Position numbers and translations under genes: made by a program
NCBI RefSeq assembly: GCF_029625315.1
Contig: NZ_CP121110.1
Span: 620,001 to 684,000, forward strand
Direction: 5' to 3'
Length of the DNA: 64,000 nucleotides
Origin: Flavobacterium ginsengisoli
Lineage (GTDB): Bacteria; Bacteroidota; Bacteroidia; Flavobacteriales; Flavobacteriaceae
In this document: in pieces, positions 44,048-53,771 of the stretch
Numbering within the stretch: position 1 is the stretch's first letter
Layout: each line of letters opens with the position of its first letter
Notes under the pieces: generated by a model
What the model was told of the DNA's origin: nothing
The model's database searches: none
Seen by the model: the letters and a program-made list of their open reading frames with translations, nothing else

Positions 44048-45172
44048 TTAATACAATATTGTTTCGGCCAATTTGATGAGCTCATTCTGTGTTTTCATAT
44101 CAGAGTCGTTTGCAAAGAGAATAATTCCCGAATTAGATTCTGGAGAAAAGACAACATAAGAACTAAAACCTAAACTTCCTCCAGTATGCGAAATTCTTAC
44201 TGGACCATTTTCTGGTTTGGTTATTTTCCAGTTTAAGCCTATTGCACCATTCTTAAGATCTCCAAAAGTTGGCTGATGTGTTAATTTTGCATCTGCATTT
44301 TTTTCATTCAAATGATATTTAATGTATTGTAGCATATCTGATGTTGAAGAAGCTATTGATGCCGCAACCTGCATATCTTCCCAATCTATAAAAGGCATTT
44401 TTCTTCCTTTTGCATCATATCCAAATGCCATTGAAGCAGGAAGTTTAACATTGCCTAATAAAACGGTATTTTTCATTTTAAGCGGAGTTGTAAATTCTTT
44501 CTTTATAAGTGTGCCAAACTTTTCTCCATAAACTGTTTCCATAATATGACCTAATAATTGCGCTGCTGTGTTGCAATGTCTAGAAATTGCTCCAGGAACT
44601 GTATCTAATTTCACATCATGCAAATCGGTATAAAATTGTTGTCTGCTATATTTTCGATGCACGGCGTCTAATATATAAGCAATAGAATCGGGGTTGGCTT
44701 TCGCGAAAATCTCTCTGCTATCAGGCATCCAGTTTGGAAGGGCAGAAGTAAGGTTAGCAAGATTTAGTAGTGTAATTGGCGTTCCTTTATATTGAAGATT
44801 TGGATAATCTCCTTTCAAATATTTTCTAATATCATCTGTAAGAGTTACTTTTTTGTTGAGAACAGCTCTTGCTAGTAATGTTGAAGAGAATGTTTTACTG
44901 TTTGAAGCCAGTTCGTAAAGTGTATTTGAAGTAGGAAGAACTTGTTTTTCTTTTTGAGTAGAACCGTAGTTGTAGAAATATTCTTTTCCATCTTTTATAA
45001 TTCCGATAGAAAGACCAACTCTTGAACTTTCTGACATAAACGGAAGAGCAGATTTGTTAACCAGAGAGTCCAATTTGGTTTTAAGCAGATTGTCGGCAGG
45101 AATTGTGCCTTTTTGAGAATAAGCCATTATATTACATAGTATTAGGCTTAATGTGATTAGAAAATTTTTCAT
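44048..45172 (-). CDS. serine hydrolase, class C beta-lactamase/PBP fold
   Basis: This intact gene encodes 374 aa with a signal peptide ending MAYSQ. The SxxK catalytic motif is SNSK in LYELASNSKTFSSTLL. The KTG-like element is HTGG near the C-terminus (RISHTGGSLGFSSYVV). Where family members carry YxN, this protein has HCN (ISRHCNTAAQLLG), an unusual change in a catalytic position. It could be an esterase or a D-Ala-D-Ala peptidase rather than a true beta-lactamase. It starts 45 bases after the deacetylase gene. Confidence 0.85.
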   Translation of the reverse strand: MKNFLITLSLILCNIMAYSQKGTIPADNLLKTKLDSLVNKSALPFMSESSRVGLSIGIIKDGKEYFYNYGSTQKEKQVLPTSNTLYELASNSKTFSSTLLARAVLNKKVTLTDDIRKYLKGDYPNLQYKGTPITLLNLANLTSALPNWMPDSREIFAKANPDSIAYILDAVHRKYSRQQFYTDLHDVKLDTVPGAISRHCNTAAQLLGHIMETVYGEKFGTLIKKEFTTPLKMKNTVLLGNVKLPASMAFGYDAKGRKMPFIDWEDMQVAASIASSTSDMLQYIKYHLNEKNADAKLTHQPTFGDLKNGAIGLNWKITKPENGPVRISHTGGSLGFSSYVVFSPESNSGIILFANDSDMKTQNELIKLAETILY

Positions 45173-45217
45173 TTTAAAAAAGCTGTTTTTATGTTAGTGG
45201 TAATTCAATTTTCTGGA

Positions 45218-46003
45218 TTAAAGCTTCGGCGGAACCAAATTGTCTAAATCGGAAAGTTTATAAAACTTAAGATCATTCAATTTCATGTATTTGCAGATGA
45301 ATTCTAAAGTTTCAATTTTAACCTGATAATTTTCAGTGATTTCTTTTACAGGTTTATGGCCGCAAAGAAGTAGAATTTTATTGTTTCTTTTGGCATAATC
45401 TAATAATTCTAATACATAAGGAATGCTGAAATGAATGTGGCTATTGTCAATATCAAAAGCAAAAACAATTTTAGAATTATTAAAATAGCTGTCTTGTTTT
45501 TCTGGAGCTTCACCACCAAATGCTCTTCCTCTAATAATTTTAAATAAAGGAGATAATGCTTGATCTAATGAATCTGATCTTTCTCCATAAGGATAAGCAA
45601 AAGATGTAACGTTGAATCCCTTTTTCTTCATAGAAACAATCATCGGATCTATTTCTTGTTTTAAGTATTCTTTGACGCTATATTTTTTGGTAAACTTAAC
45701 AGCATTGTAATGATGATAACCGTGTCCAGCGATCTCATGACCATATTTTTGCATCTCTAACAGTGTTTTTATTTCGGGAGCTCCAATAGAATCAATTCTA
45801 CAGACGTTAAAAGTGGCTTTCCAAGAATATTTTCTTAAAACTTGATCTGCTTCAGACCATTCGTCGACATAAGCATCATCAAAAGATAAAATTACTCCAG
45901 CTTTATATGCTGGTTTAGATTCGGGTTGTGTTTTTTTGCCTTCGCAAGAAAGTAAGGTTAAGAATAGTAAAAATAATACAGATTTTGTCAAAAATATCCT
46001 CAT
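45218..46003 (-). CDS. polysaccharide deacetylase-family lipoprotein
   Basis: This intact gene encodes 261 aa with the lipobox LTLLSC. The NodB-type metal site is visible: ILSFDDAY supplies the Asp, and GHEIAGHGYHHY the paired His. SFAYPYGERSDSLD is the third motif. Such enzymes remove acetyl groups from N-acetylated sugars, or act as related amidohydrolases. It heads a possible two-gene unit with the serine hydrolase. Confidence 0.88.
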   Translation of the reverse strand: MRIFLTKSVLFLLFLTLLSCEGKKTQPESKPAYKAGVILSFDDAYVDEWSEADQVLRKYSWKATFNVCRIDSIGAPEIKTLLEMQKYGHEIAGHGYHHYNAVKFTKKYSVKEYLKQEIDPMIVSMKKKGFNVTSFAYPYGERSDSLDQALSPLFKIIRGRAFGGEAPEKQDSYFNNSKIVFAFDIDNSHIHFSIPYVLELLDYAKRNNKILLLCGHKPVKEITENYQVKIETLEFICKYMKLNDLKFYKLSDLDNLVPPKL

Positions 46004-46048
46004 AGATTTTGGCTCGTTAATGAATTAAAATTAGAACATAATTCAATT

Positions 46049-46056
46049 CAAATATA
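46049..46056 (-). promoter_or_regulatory. possible -7 promoter element for the deacetylase gene
   Basis: On the minus strand the eight bases read TATATTTG, matching the Bacteroidota TAnnTTTG element. It lies 46 bases before the start codon at 46003. A matching TTG element was not found at the expected distance. Confidence 0.35.
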
Positions 46057-46192
46057 GAGAATCTTCTTAATAATTGGTTCTCTGGCTACTTAAAAAAGAT
46101 TTGTGTAAAGTTATAAGTGATAGATAATTATTGTAAATTTATACGACACAAGATATTTATTTTCATTGCTAAAATTATTCTATAATAGAAAT

Positions 46193-48821
46193 ATGAAAGT
46201 ACAATCCATTTCTAACCGATTTCTTGTTTTTTTTAAAGAAAAAAAGGAATCTCTTTTATACGCGAAAATGATAAAATTATTAGGCAAGCAATCTTTACCA
46301 TTTTCTTTCTCGGAATCGGAATATGGTTTATCAAACATGAAAATTCAGAATTAAAAGAAGTCAAAAATGTTATTGCAGATGCAAGCATTTTTTGGGTATT
46401 ATCTGGTGTTATTCTAGCCGCTATTTATATCACATTGCAAGCTTTAATGTATTACGCCTCTTTTTTGGCCGTACAAAGCAAAATTTCATTTAAAGATGCC
46501 GTTATTCTCTTTCTAAAACGAAACTTTGTTAGTGTTTTCCTGCCTGCTGGCGGAATTTCTTCTTTAGCTTTTTTCACTAAACCAATCGAAAAGAAAGGTG
46601 TAAAAGCAACTCAAATTCATTTTGCATCAATTGTTTATGGTTTTGTCGGTATCCTTTCTGTTATTATAGTTGCTATTCCTGCTTTAATTTATTCTTTTTT
46701 TCAAGGCACGACAGGTTCTGGAGAATGGTATGCGTTTGCGGCAGTTGCTGGATTAAGCATTATGCTGTATTATGTTTATGTTTCGGTTATAAAAAAAGGA
46801 TTTATTTATACTATTATTATTCGATTTTTTCCTTCTGCCGAGGTCTTTATGGAGGATTTAAGAAACAACAGAATCATAAAAAATAAGTTTTTGCTTGTAG
46901 TTGTTTATTCCACTATTATTGAGTTTGTCGGAATTGGGCATTTATATGTCGCCATGATCGCTTTAGGATTTGCGCCATCTTTAACCGCAGCGATAATGGG
47001 GTACATTATTTCGGTTATATTCTTGATTGTTTCGCCTTTTCTTCGTGGACTTGGAGCTATCGAAATATCAATGAGTTTTATATTGATACAATTTGGTTTT
47101 CAGAATGTTAATGCAATAGCAATTACCTTTCTCTATCGCTTCTTCGAATTCTGGATTCCGTTACTGGCTGGAGCAAGCATTGTTTTTATTCAGTGCCAAT
47201 AAATTATTAATGCGCATTATTCCTTCTTTTCTAATTTTTATTTTAGGATTAATCAATATCATATCTGTTTTAACGCCTGCTATTTCTGAGCGTTTAGATG
47301 TTTTAGAAGATATAATTCCCATTTCTGCAATCAAAGTTTCCAACTATTTTGTAATAACTGCAGGCTTATTTATGCTAGTTAATGCGGCTTTTATGCTCAA
47401 AGGCTTGCGAACTGCGTGGTGGTTTTCAGTTTTTCTTACTGGCATTTCTGTAATAGGAAATATTACTAAAGCCATTGATTATGAAGAAGCTGTAATTGCA
47501 CTTATTGTTCTGGTTAGTTTAATAGTGACAAGAAAAGAATATTATATAAAGAGCAATTCGCATTTGCAGAGTTTAGGTTTAAAAACGGTTTTAATAAGTA
47601 TTTCAGCTGTTTTAGTTTATGGTATTTTAGGCTTTTATTTCTTAGACAAAAAACATTTTAATATTGATTTTGACTGGCTTCAATCGATACGATATACATT
47701 GCAAAATTATTTCTTGATCGGAAGTTCAGATTTGGTGCCTTTGGACCGCTTTGCAAGACGTTTTCTTTTGTCGATAAATATCTGTGGATTTCTCTCTCTA
47801 GGATTTCTGCTTTACGCTTTAATACGTCCGTATACAATTAAAAAACAAGCTGTAGAAGCAGATTTTTCTGCAAGCAAATGCTATTCTGAAGCAATATGGT
47901 TCGTCATCATTGGATTATTTTAAAACCTACGATGACAAGACCATTTTTATTGCCAAAAATCAGAAAGCTTTTTTAGCGTATCGTGTTGCCGATAATTTTG
48001 CTGTTGTATTAGAAAATCCAGTTGCAGAATCGAATGCCGAAATGAAAGAATGTATAATAGAATTTGATGATTATTGTTATGAAAACGGTCTAAGAAGCAT
48101 CTACTATCGCGTGTCCGAAGAAAACTTAGATGTGTTTGCTTCACTGCAAAAAAAGAGTTTGTTTATTGGTCAAGAAGGAGTTGTAGACTTATCGCTATTT
48201 ACACTCGAAGGAGGTGCAAAAAAATCGTTGCGAAATGCAATAAGCAAAGTCAAAGAAAAAGGCTTTAAAACTACTATTTACTCGCCGCCAATAAAGGATG
48301 GAGTGCTTCAAAAAATAAAAGCTGTTAGCGATGAATGGTTAGACAGTACAGGAAGAAGCGAAATTATATTTTCTCAAGGTAGATTTGATTGGGAAGAGCT
48401 TAAACAGCAAACGATTATTACGGTTGATAACGCCGAAGAAAAAGTTGTTGCTTTCTTAAATGTAATTCCCGATTATGCTGAAAATGAAGGAACTTACGAT
48501 TTAATCCGTAAAACGAACGATGCGCCAAACGGTATAATGGATTTTATTCTTATTGAACTTTTCACTTATTTAAAATCGCAAAATTGTGAAGCTGTAAATC
48601 TAGGACTGGCCGCTATGAGCGGAATTGAGGAAGCGAATACTTTTCCTGAAAAATCAATGAAGTTTGCTTACGAAAGAATCAAATTCTTTTCGCATTATAA
48701 AGGTTTGCGAGATTTTAAGGAAAAATTTTCTCCCATTTGGCACAACAAATACTTGGTGTATTCTCATGATTACGATTTGCTTCAAGCTCCAATTGTTCTT
48801 AATAAAGTTGTAAAACCATAA
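46193..48821 (+). CDS. mprF: MprF-type phosphatidylglycerol lysyltransferase/flippase (three frame breaks)
   Basis: The corrected protein is about 875 aa. The N-terminal part is the multi-pass flippase region (FVSVFLPAGGISSLAFFTK, FLRGLGAIEISM); the C-terminal third is the DUF2156 synthase domain (YRVADNFAVVLENPVAE, EGTYDLIRKTNDAPNGIMDF, NLGLAAMSG). MprF adds Lys or another amino acid to phosphatidylglycerol and flips it outward, lowering surface negative charge. Break 1 is an A4 run at 46273-46276 (one more A gives MIKIIRQAIFTIFFLGIG). Breaks 2 and 3 are GCAAGC at 47173-47178 and 47870-47875; GCAGC gives AGAALFLFSANK and DFSAANAILKQYGSSS. The corrected total is 876 codons. Confidence 0.9.
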
Positions 48822-48833
48822 TTTTTTTAAAAT

Positions 48834-49487
48834 ATGAAAACAGCACAATTAAATTGGACAAAAATAATGGCAATACTTTGTATCATTACCTGTATTTCCG
48901 ATTTTATTGCCGTGTTTGTATTAGGAAGCCGATACGCTGGATATGATCAGTTAAAAGATACAATGAGTTCGCTAGGGACGAGTATTAGTCCTGTTTCTAA
49001 TATAATTTCGATTTGGTGGATTTGCATTGGAATTATATTTATTGGTTTTGGAATTTTTTTTGGAAAAGCATTTAATGACAACTCTAATGCTATAAAATTA
49101 GGTTCTGTTTTAATTATCCTCTACGGTTGGGGAGAAGGTATTGGCTCTGGTTTATTTAAAGCTGATAGAGTCGAGGGAAGAATGACTGATTCTTTTATGA
49201 TGCATAGTTTGGCCGGTGGCATTGGTGTTATTGCGGCATTACTGCTTCCTTTTATTTTACGTAAAGCTATTGTAACACAAAGAAAATATCTGTTTCATAT
49301 TTTTTCATGGGTTGTTTTTGTTTTCGGACTTATTACAACGATACTCTTTACATTTCGTTTTTCTTCAGATCAAAATAATTTCATTTCTCTTTACAAAGGA
49401 TTATGGCAAAGACTCTTTCTGCTAAATCTCTATGTATATTTTATTGCGCTTTCGATAATAATGTATGGTAAAGAAAACCAGTTTTAA
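48834..49487 (+). CDS. DUF998 family membrane protein
   Basis: This intact gene encodes 217 aa with six likely membrane helices. The stretch YDQLKDTMSSLGTSISPVSN is characteristic of DUF998 proteins. Function is unknown. It starts 12 bases after the MprF gene and ends 22 bases before the AcvB/VirJ-type gene, so it is probably in the same operon and may assist the aminoacyl-lipid pathway. Confidence 0.82.
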   Translation: MKTAQLNWTKIMAILCIITCISDFIAVFVLGSRYAGYDQLKDTMSSLGTSISPVSNIISIWWICIGIIFIGFGIFFGKAFNDNSNAIKLGSVLIILYGWGEGIGSGLFKADRVEGRMTDSFMMHSLAGGIGVIAALLLPFILRKAIVTQRKYLFHIFSWVVFVFGLITTILFTFRFSSDQNNFISLYKGLWQRLFLLNLYVYFIALSIIMYGKENQF

Positions 49488-49509
49488 TTTAACGTTAAAA
49501 AGAATCAAG

Positions 49510-50936
49510 ATGAATAAAATAGCAATAATTTTTCTTTTTGTTTTTGGTCAAAGTATTTTTGCAGACAAGCTTGGACACTATAAATGTAGGTTCATTTGGA
49601 AAAGTAACGATATATAAACCCAAAGCGACACCAAATGCAGTTGTACTGTTTATTTCTGGTGACGGAGGCTGGAATAGTGGAGTAGTAGATATGGCCAAAA
49701 ATATTGTAGATCAAGGAGCTTTGGTGGCTGGTATTGATATTCAGCATTATTTTAAAAACATTAAAAAAGAAAAATCAAAATGTTATTATCCAGCAGGCGA
49801 TTTTGAAGAATTGAGTTTGATTTTGCAAAAGAAATTAAAGCTAAAACAATATTTTAAACCCATATTAGTAGGATATTCTTCTGGCGCTACACTCGTTTAT
49901 GGAATGCTGGCTCAAGCTCCTGCCAATACTTTTAGTGGAGCTATTGCTTTAGGGTTTTGTCCTGATATTGAAACAGACAGAACTTTATGCGATGGTTCTG
50001 GACTAACTTCTCATGTTTTAAAAGAAGGAAAAGCCTTTTATCTAGAAAAAACAGAAAAACTTACAGCTCCTTTTATTGTTTTGCAAGGAACAACAGATCA
50101 GGTTTGCAATTATGCAGATACTAAAAAATACATGGACGGACTTAAACAAGGAAAATTAATTACACTTCAAAAAGTTGGACACGGATTTTCGGTTACAAAA
50201 AATTGGCTTCCTCAGTTTATAGATGCTTATAAAGAAATTCTGAATACACCCAATTATGCGAGACAAAAATCAGAGCAGAATTCGTTATTGAAAGAACAGC
50301 ATTTGGAACCACTGCCTTTTGAAATGCCTTTAACATTGATTCCGACAAAAAGTAAAGATGAAAATCTTCCGATTGCTTTTGTCATTTCTGGTGATGGCGG
50401 CTGGACAAGTTTTGATCAATCTGTTGGAGAAGCGTTAGCGGAAAGAGGAATTGCAGTTGTTGGACTTGATGCTCAGAAGTATTTTTGGAATGCTAAAACG
50501 CCATCAGAAACTTCAATTGCTATATCAAAAGCAGTAGAACATTATTTGTCTGCAATGGAATAAAAAATCGGTTATTCTTGTAGGTTATTCTTTTGGTGCA
50601 TCTGTTATTCCGTTTGTTGCGGCTAATTTTCCAGAAAACTTAAAAGAAAGTTTAAAAGGAGTTTACTCGTTATCGCCAGATGTAAAAGCTGATTTTGAAA
50701 TTCATATTACAGATATGTTAAGTATGGAAAGTTCAAATGATAATTATGATGTGATTTCGGAAATCAAGAAGATAAAAGCTTATAATCCGGTTTGTTTTTT
50801 CGGAAGTGAAGAAGATCAAGAAACCAGAAAACGTTTTGCAGAATCGAATATTAAAGCCATAGAAATTCCAGGCTCACATCACTTCAACGATGATTATGCA
50901 AAAATAGCAGAAAGTATTCTGAAAGAAATGAAGTAA
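49510..50936 (+). CDS. AcvB/VirJ-type alpha/beta hydrolase (two frame breaks)
   Basis: The corrected protein is about 474 aa with a signal peptide ending SIFA. It has two similar alpha/beta-hydrolase halves: VVLFISGDGGWNSG with VGYSSGATLVYG, and AFVISGDGGWTSFD with VGYSFGASVIPF. This tandem form is the AcvB type, known to hydrolyse lysyl-phosphatidylglycerol in Agrobacterium and Rhizobium, where it is paired with the synthase LpiA. Break 1 is CAAGC at 49566-49570 (CAGC gives FADSLDTINVGSFG). Break 2 is near 50551-50556 (one base fewer gives LSAWNKKSVILVGYSF). The gene follows mprF and DUF998, supporting this role. Confidence 0.85.
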
Positions 50937-50939
50937 GAA

Positions 50940-51293
50940 ATGAAAGCAATACAGATTAAAAGAGTTTACGATTCTAAAGAGAATGATGGAACTTATCGCA
51001 TTCTAATAGATCGTTTATGGCCGAGAGGAATAAAAAAAGTTGATCTTAAAATGGATGAATGGGATAAAGAAATTGCGCCTTCGCCAAAATTGCGAACGTG
51101 GTTCGATCATAAAAAAGAACATTTTACCGATTTTTCTAAATTATATACAGAAGAATTAAAAACGAAAAATGAAGATGTTGAGCGTTTAAGAGCAATTGCA
51201 GAGAAACAATCCATTACGTTATTGTATGGTGCAAAAGATGCCGAAATAAATCATGCTGTTGTTTTGAGAGAATTTCTTCTAAAGAAACAATGA
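50940..51293 (+). CDS. DUF488 (YeaO-like) protein
   Basis: This intact gene encodes 117 aa. The motifs IQIKRVYD, RILIDRLWPRGIKK, WDKEIAPSPKLRTWFDH and LLYGAKDAEINHAVVL are those of the DUF488/YeaO family. Its function is not established. It starts 3 bases after the AcvB/VirJ-type gene and is probably the last gene of that operon. Confidence 0.9.
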   Translation: MKAIQIKRVYDSKENDGTYRILIDRLWPRGIKKVDLKMDEWDKEIAPSPKLRTWFDHKKEHFTDFSKLYTEELKTKNEDVERLRAIAEKQSITLLYGAKDAEINHAVVLREFLLKKQ

Positions 51294-51306
51294 GAGCATA
51301 ATAGAT

Positions 51307-52056
51307 TTATTGGCGAATAGTTACCCATTTCTGAAATCTTCCGTGATGACTGATTGAAATATCCTGAAGTGAATTTAAAATTTTTAAATACGGAATTCCA
51401 TTTTCATCTTTTACAATTTCTTGGTTCTGAACTTCAATCACATTATTGATATTTTTCTTATTATCTACAGCAATAGTATGAATGTTTTCTAAAGATAAAA
51501 TTGTTTTTGTGTGATAAATTCTTTTATCACAAATTACTCTTCCTGATGCATTTTTTGAAGTCAAAGAGTCTAATGAACAAGAAAGCTTTTTCGGGCTGAA
51601 TTCACGTATTTTGGTATGGCGATTATAGATTTTGTACGCAGCCTCTTTCATACTCCATAAAAGCCAAACCATGATTTCTGGTTCAGCATAATTTTTTATG
51701 AGCAATTGTTCATCAGCCGTAAAAAGCTTTTCTATAAAGCCTTTCCGTTGCCAATTGCTTTCTATACGTGACTGCGCGAGATCTATAATATCGTTGCCAA
51801 TCATTTTTTCGGCAAGTTTAGTTTCGATAATTTCTAAAGCTGTTTTTACATCTAGCATTCTTTCCATATCGATATTGTCAATTACAATATTGAAGTTTTC
51901 TTCAAGATCAAGAACAATATCAACCAAGTTTGCCGAATTTATATTTAAATCTTTTATAAAATCAGTCTCTTCTGTTAAGTTGTCATAGGCGTCCATGTTG
52001 GTCACAAAAGGCTTTATAATTACTTTTAATCTTGCGGTAAGTTCTTGTCTGTCCAT
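51307..52056 (-). CDS. acyl carrier protein fused to (or overlapping) 4'-phosphopantetheinyl transferase
   Basis: The open frame is 249 aa. Residues 1-83 are an acyl carrier protein with the attachment Ser41 in KDLNINSANLVDIVLDLE. From Met85 on it is an AcpS-type phosphopantetheinyl transferase (MIGNDIIDLAQSR; WSMKEAAYK), which would activate the carrier. At the junction the sequence is GAAAAAATGATTGG. If the A6 run were A5, the carrier would end at TGA overlapping the ATG of a separate transferase, the same ATGA coupling seen elsewhere in this operon. So the fusion may be real or an indel artefact. It is the last gene of the biosynthetic operon, 1 base after the ketosynthase. Confidence 0.88.
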   Translation of the reverse strand: MDRQELTARLKVIIKPFVTNMDAYDNLTEETDFIKDLNINSANLVDIVLDLEENFNIVIDNIDMERMLDVKTALEIIETKLAEKMIGNDIIDLAQSRIESNWQRKGFIEKLFTADEQLLIKNYAEPEIMVWLLWSMKEAAYKIYNRHTKIREFSPKKLSCSLDSLTSKNASGRVICDKRIYHTKTILSLENIHTIAVDNKKNINNVIEVQNQEIVKDENGIPYLKILNSLQDISISHHGRFQKWVTIRQ

Positions 52057-52057
52057 T

Positions 52058-53326
52058 TTAATTTTCGAATTTTTTAAATAATATGCACGCGTTTACATCG
52101 CCAAAACCAAAACTGGCTTTTGCAATTATTTTTGGGTTAGTTATTTTTGTTTCTAAGAGCACTTTTGACGAATCAATCAGTGCAGTAATTTCCGGATGTA
52201 GATCAATGCAGTTTTTATTTCCAAACAAAAAACCTTCATAAAGCTGTAATACTGTGGCAACACTTTCAATGCTTCCAGATGCGCTTAAACAATGTCCAGT
52301 TAGACTTTTGAGTGAATTAATGTACGGAAAATTAGAACCATTTCTCTCTAACGCTTTTGTCCAGTTTTCGATTTCTAAACTGTCTTTTGTTGTTGCTGTT
52401 AAATGCCCGTTTATAGCATCAATTTCATTCGGAGTTATTCCTGCATTTTCGATAGCAGTTTTAATGCATCTTTGAACGGCTGTACTGTTTGGTGCCGTCA
52501 TCGTTCCGCCGTCGCGCTGTCCGCCAGAATTGACATTTCCACCCAAAATTTCAGCATAAATGATTGCGTTTCGTTTTAAAGCAGTTTCCAAATCTTCAAT
52601 AATAAAAGCACCAGCACCGCTTCCTGGAACAAATCCAGCTGCCGAAGCACTCATAGGTCTTGAACCTTCTTCTGGATTGTCATTAAACTTGGAAGAACAA
52701 ACACGAATCGCGTCAAATCCAGCCCAAATATAAGGCCCGCTATCAGAAGTACTTCCTGCCAAGATTCGTTTTGCCTGTCCAGATTGAATTCGGTCGTAAG
52801 CCATTAAAATAGCTTCGGTTCCAGTTGTACAAGCCGAAGAATTCGTAGTAACCTGATTTCCCAATCCGATTTTACCGCCAAGATAAGCGCTAATACCGCT
52901 GTTCATTGTTTGTGCCACAACTGTACTTCCTAATCTACGAACTTGCAGTTCATCAATTTTATAAATGCTTTCGCGAAATTTATCAATTCCAGAAGTTCCA
53001 GATCCGAAGATAGCTCCGCTGTCCCAATCTGGATTTTCGTTTATTGGCAAACCTGCGTTATTCCAAGCGTCCATTCCTGCAATAACACCATATAAAATTC
53101 CGGTGCTATTAAATCCGCGAAGTTCGAGTTCTGTAAAATACTGGGCTTTTAATTCCTCAGATATTTGAGGCTGACCCGCAATCTGACAAGAAAATTGCAA
53201 TTCTTCTAACTGAGAATCATGACGAATACCCGAAATGCCGTTTTGCAGTGCACGACTAAACGCAGAAATGCCAACACCATTTGGCGCGGCAACTCCAAGT
53301 CCTGTTATAACAACTCGCTTTTTCAT
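52058..53326 (-). CDS. beta-ketoacyl-ACP synthase (FabF-like)
   Basis: The gene encodes 422 aa from the start at 53326 (MKKRVVITGLGVAAPNG). A longer in-frame start at 53365 adds 13 residues that are unlike the family and overlap the upstream gene more. The Cys-His-His triad is present: SSACTTG, NGHLTATTKDS and LTGHCLSASG. It would condense malonyl-ACP with an acyl primer on the ACP encoded next. ATGA overlap with the dehydratase stop indicates translational coupling. Confidence 0.93.
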   Translation of the reverse strand: MKKRVVITGLGVAAPNGVGISAFSRALQNGISGIRHDSQLEELQFSCQIAGQPQISEELKAQYFTELELRGFNSTGILYGVIAGMDAWNNAGLPINENPDWDSGAIFGSGTSGIDKFRESIYKIDELQVRRLGSTVVAQTMNSGISAYLGGKIGLGNQVTTNSSACTTGTEAILMAYDRIQSGQAKRILAGSTSDSGPYIWAGFDAIRVCSSKFNDNPEEGSRPMSASAAGFVPGSGAGAFIIEDLETALKRNAIIYAEILGGNVNSGGQRDGGTMTAPNSTAVQRCIKTAIENAGITPNEIDAINGHLTATTKDSLEIENWTKALERNGSNFPYINSLKSLTGHCLSASGSIESVATVLQLYEGFLFGNKNCIDLHPEITALIDSSKVLLETKITNPKIIAKASFGFGDVNACILFKKFEN

Positions 53327-53760
53327 AATTTCTTGGTTATCATTCCAGCCAAAACACCTCGGCAAACTTCTTGTCCAGCTTCATTTTTCATTACAGCATT
53401 ACATTTTAATTTTCCGAAACGGAAAAACAATTTTTCTGAAGTTACCGTTACTTTTTCATTTGGATAAACAGGTTTCAAAAATTCCATATCGGCAGAAGTA
53501 AAAGCAATTATGGTGTTTTCTCCCAATTCATTTCCTAATAGAAATATTCCTAAGCAAACCATTCCAATCTGCGCCATTGTTTCAGTTAGAATAACGCCTG
53601 GAGTAACGGGATTATCTTTAAAATGGCCTTTGTAAAAATCAAGATTTTCTTTGTAGGTATAAGTTCCTATAACACCGTTTTCATCTGCGTGAAGCAATTC
53701 ATCCACAAATAAAAAGGGCTCACTGTAAGGAAGTTGTTTTACGATATCTGTTAATTTCAT
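53323..53760 (-). CDS. FabZ-like 3-hydroxyacyl-ACP dehydratase
   Basis: This intact gene encodes 145 aa with a hot-dog fold. The catalytic region FYKGHFKDNPVTPGVILTETMAQ (spread over residues ~44-66) matches the His and Glu positions of FabA/FabZ proteins, with Glu62 in place. It would remove water from the beta-hydroxyacyl chain made by the ketosynthase. It lies 11 bases after the type III polyketide synthase and overlaps the ketosynthase start by 4 bases. Confidence 0.87.
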   Translation of the reverse strand: MKLTDIVKQLPYSEPFLFVDELLHADENGVIGTYTYKENLDFYKGHFKDNPVTPGVILTETMAQIGMVCLGIFLLGNELGENTIIAFTSADMEFLKPVYPNEKVTVTSEKLFFRFGKLKCNAVMKNEAGQEVCRGVLAGMITKKL

Positions 53761-53771
53761 AAGCTTTCAAA

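Noticed and set aside
46166..46192. TTG start upstream for MprF
   Set aside because: It only adds nine residues in the promoter region; the ATG at 46193 is followed by the family's usual beginning.
53327..53365. Upstream start for the ketoacyl synthase
   Set aside because: The extra 13 residues are unlike the family and overlap the dehydratase; the ATG at 53326 gives the standard KKRVVITGLG start.
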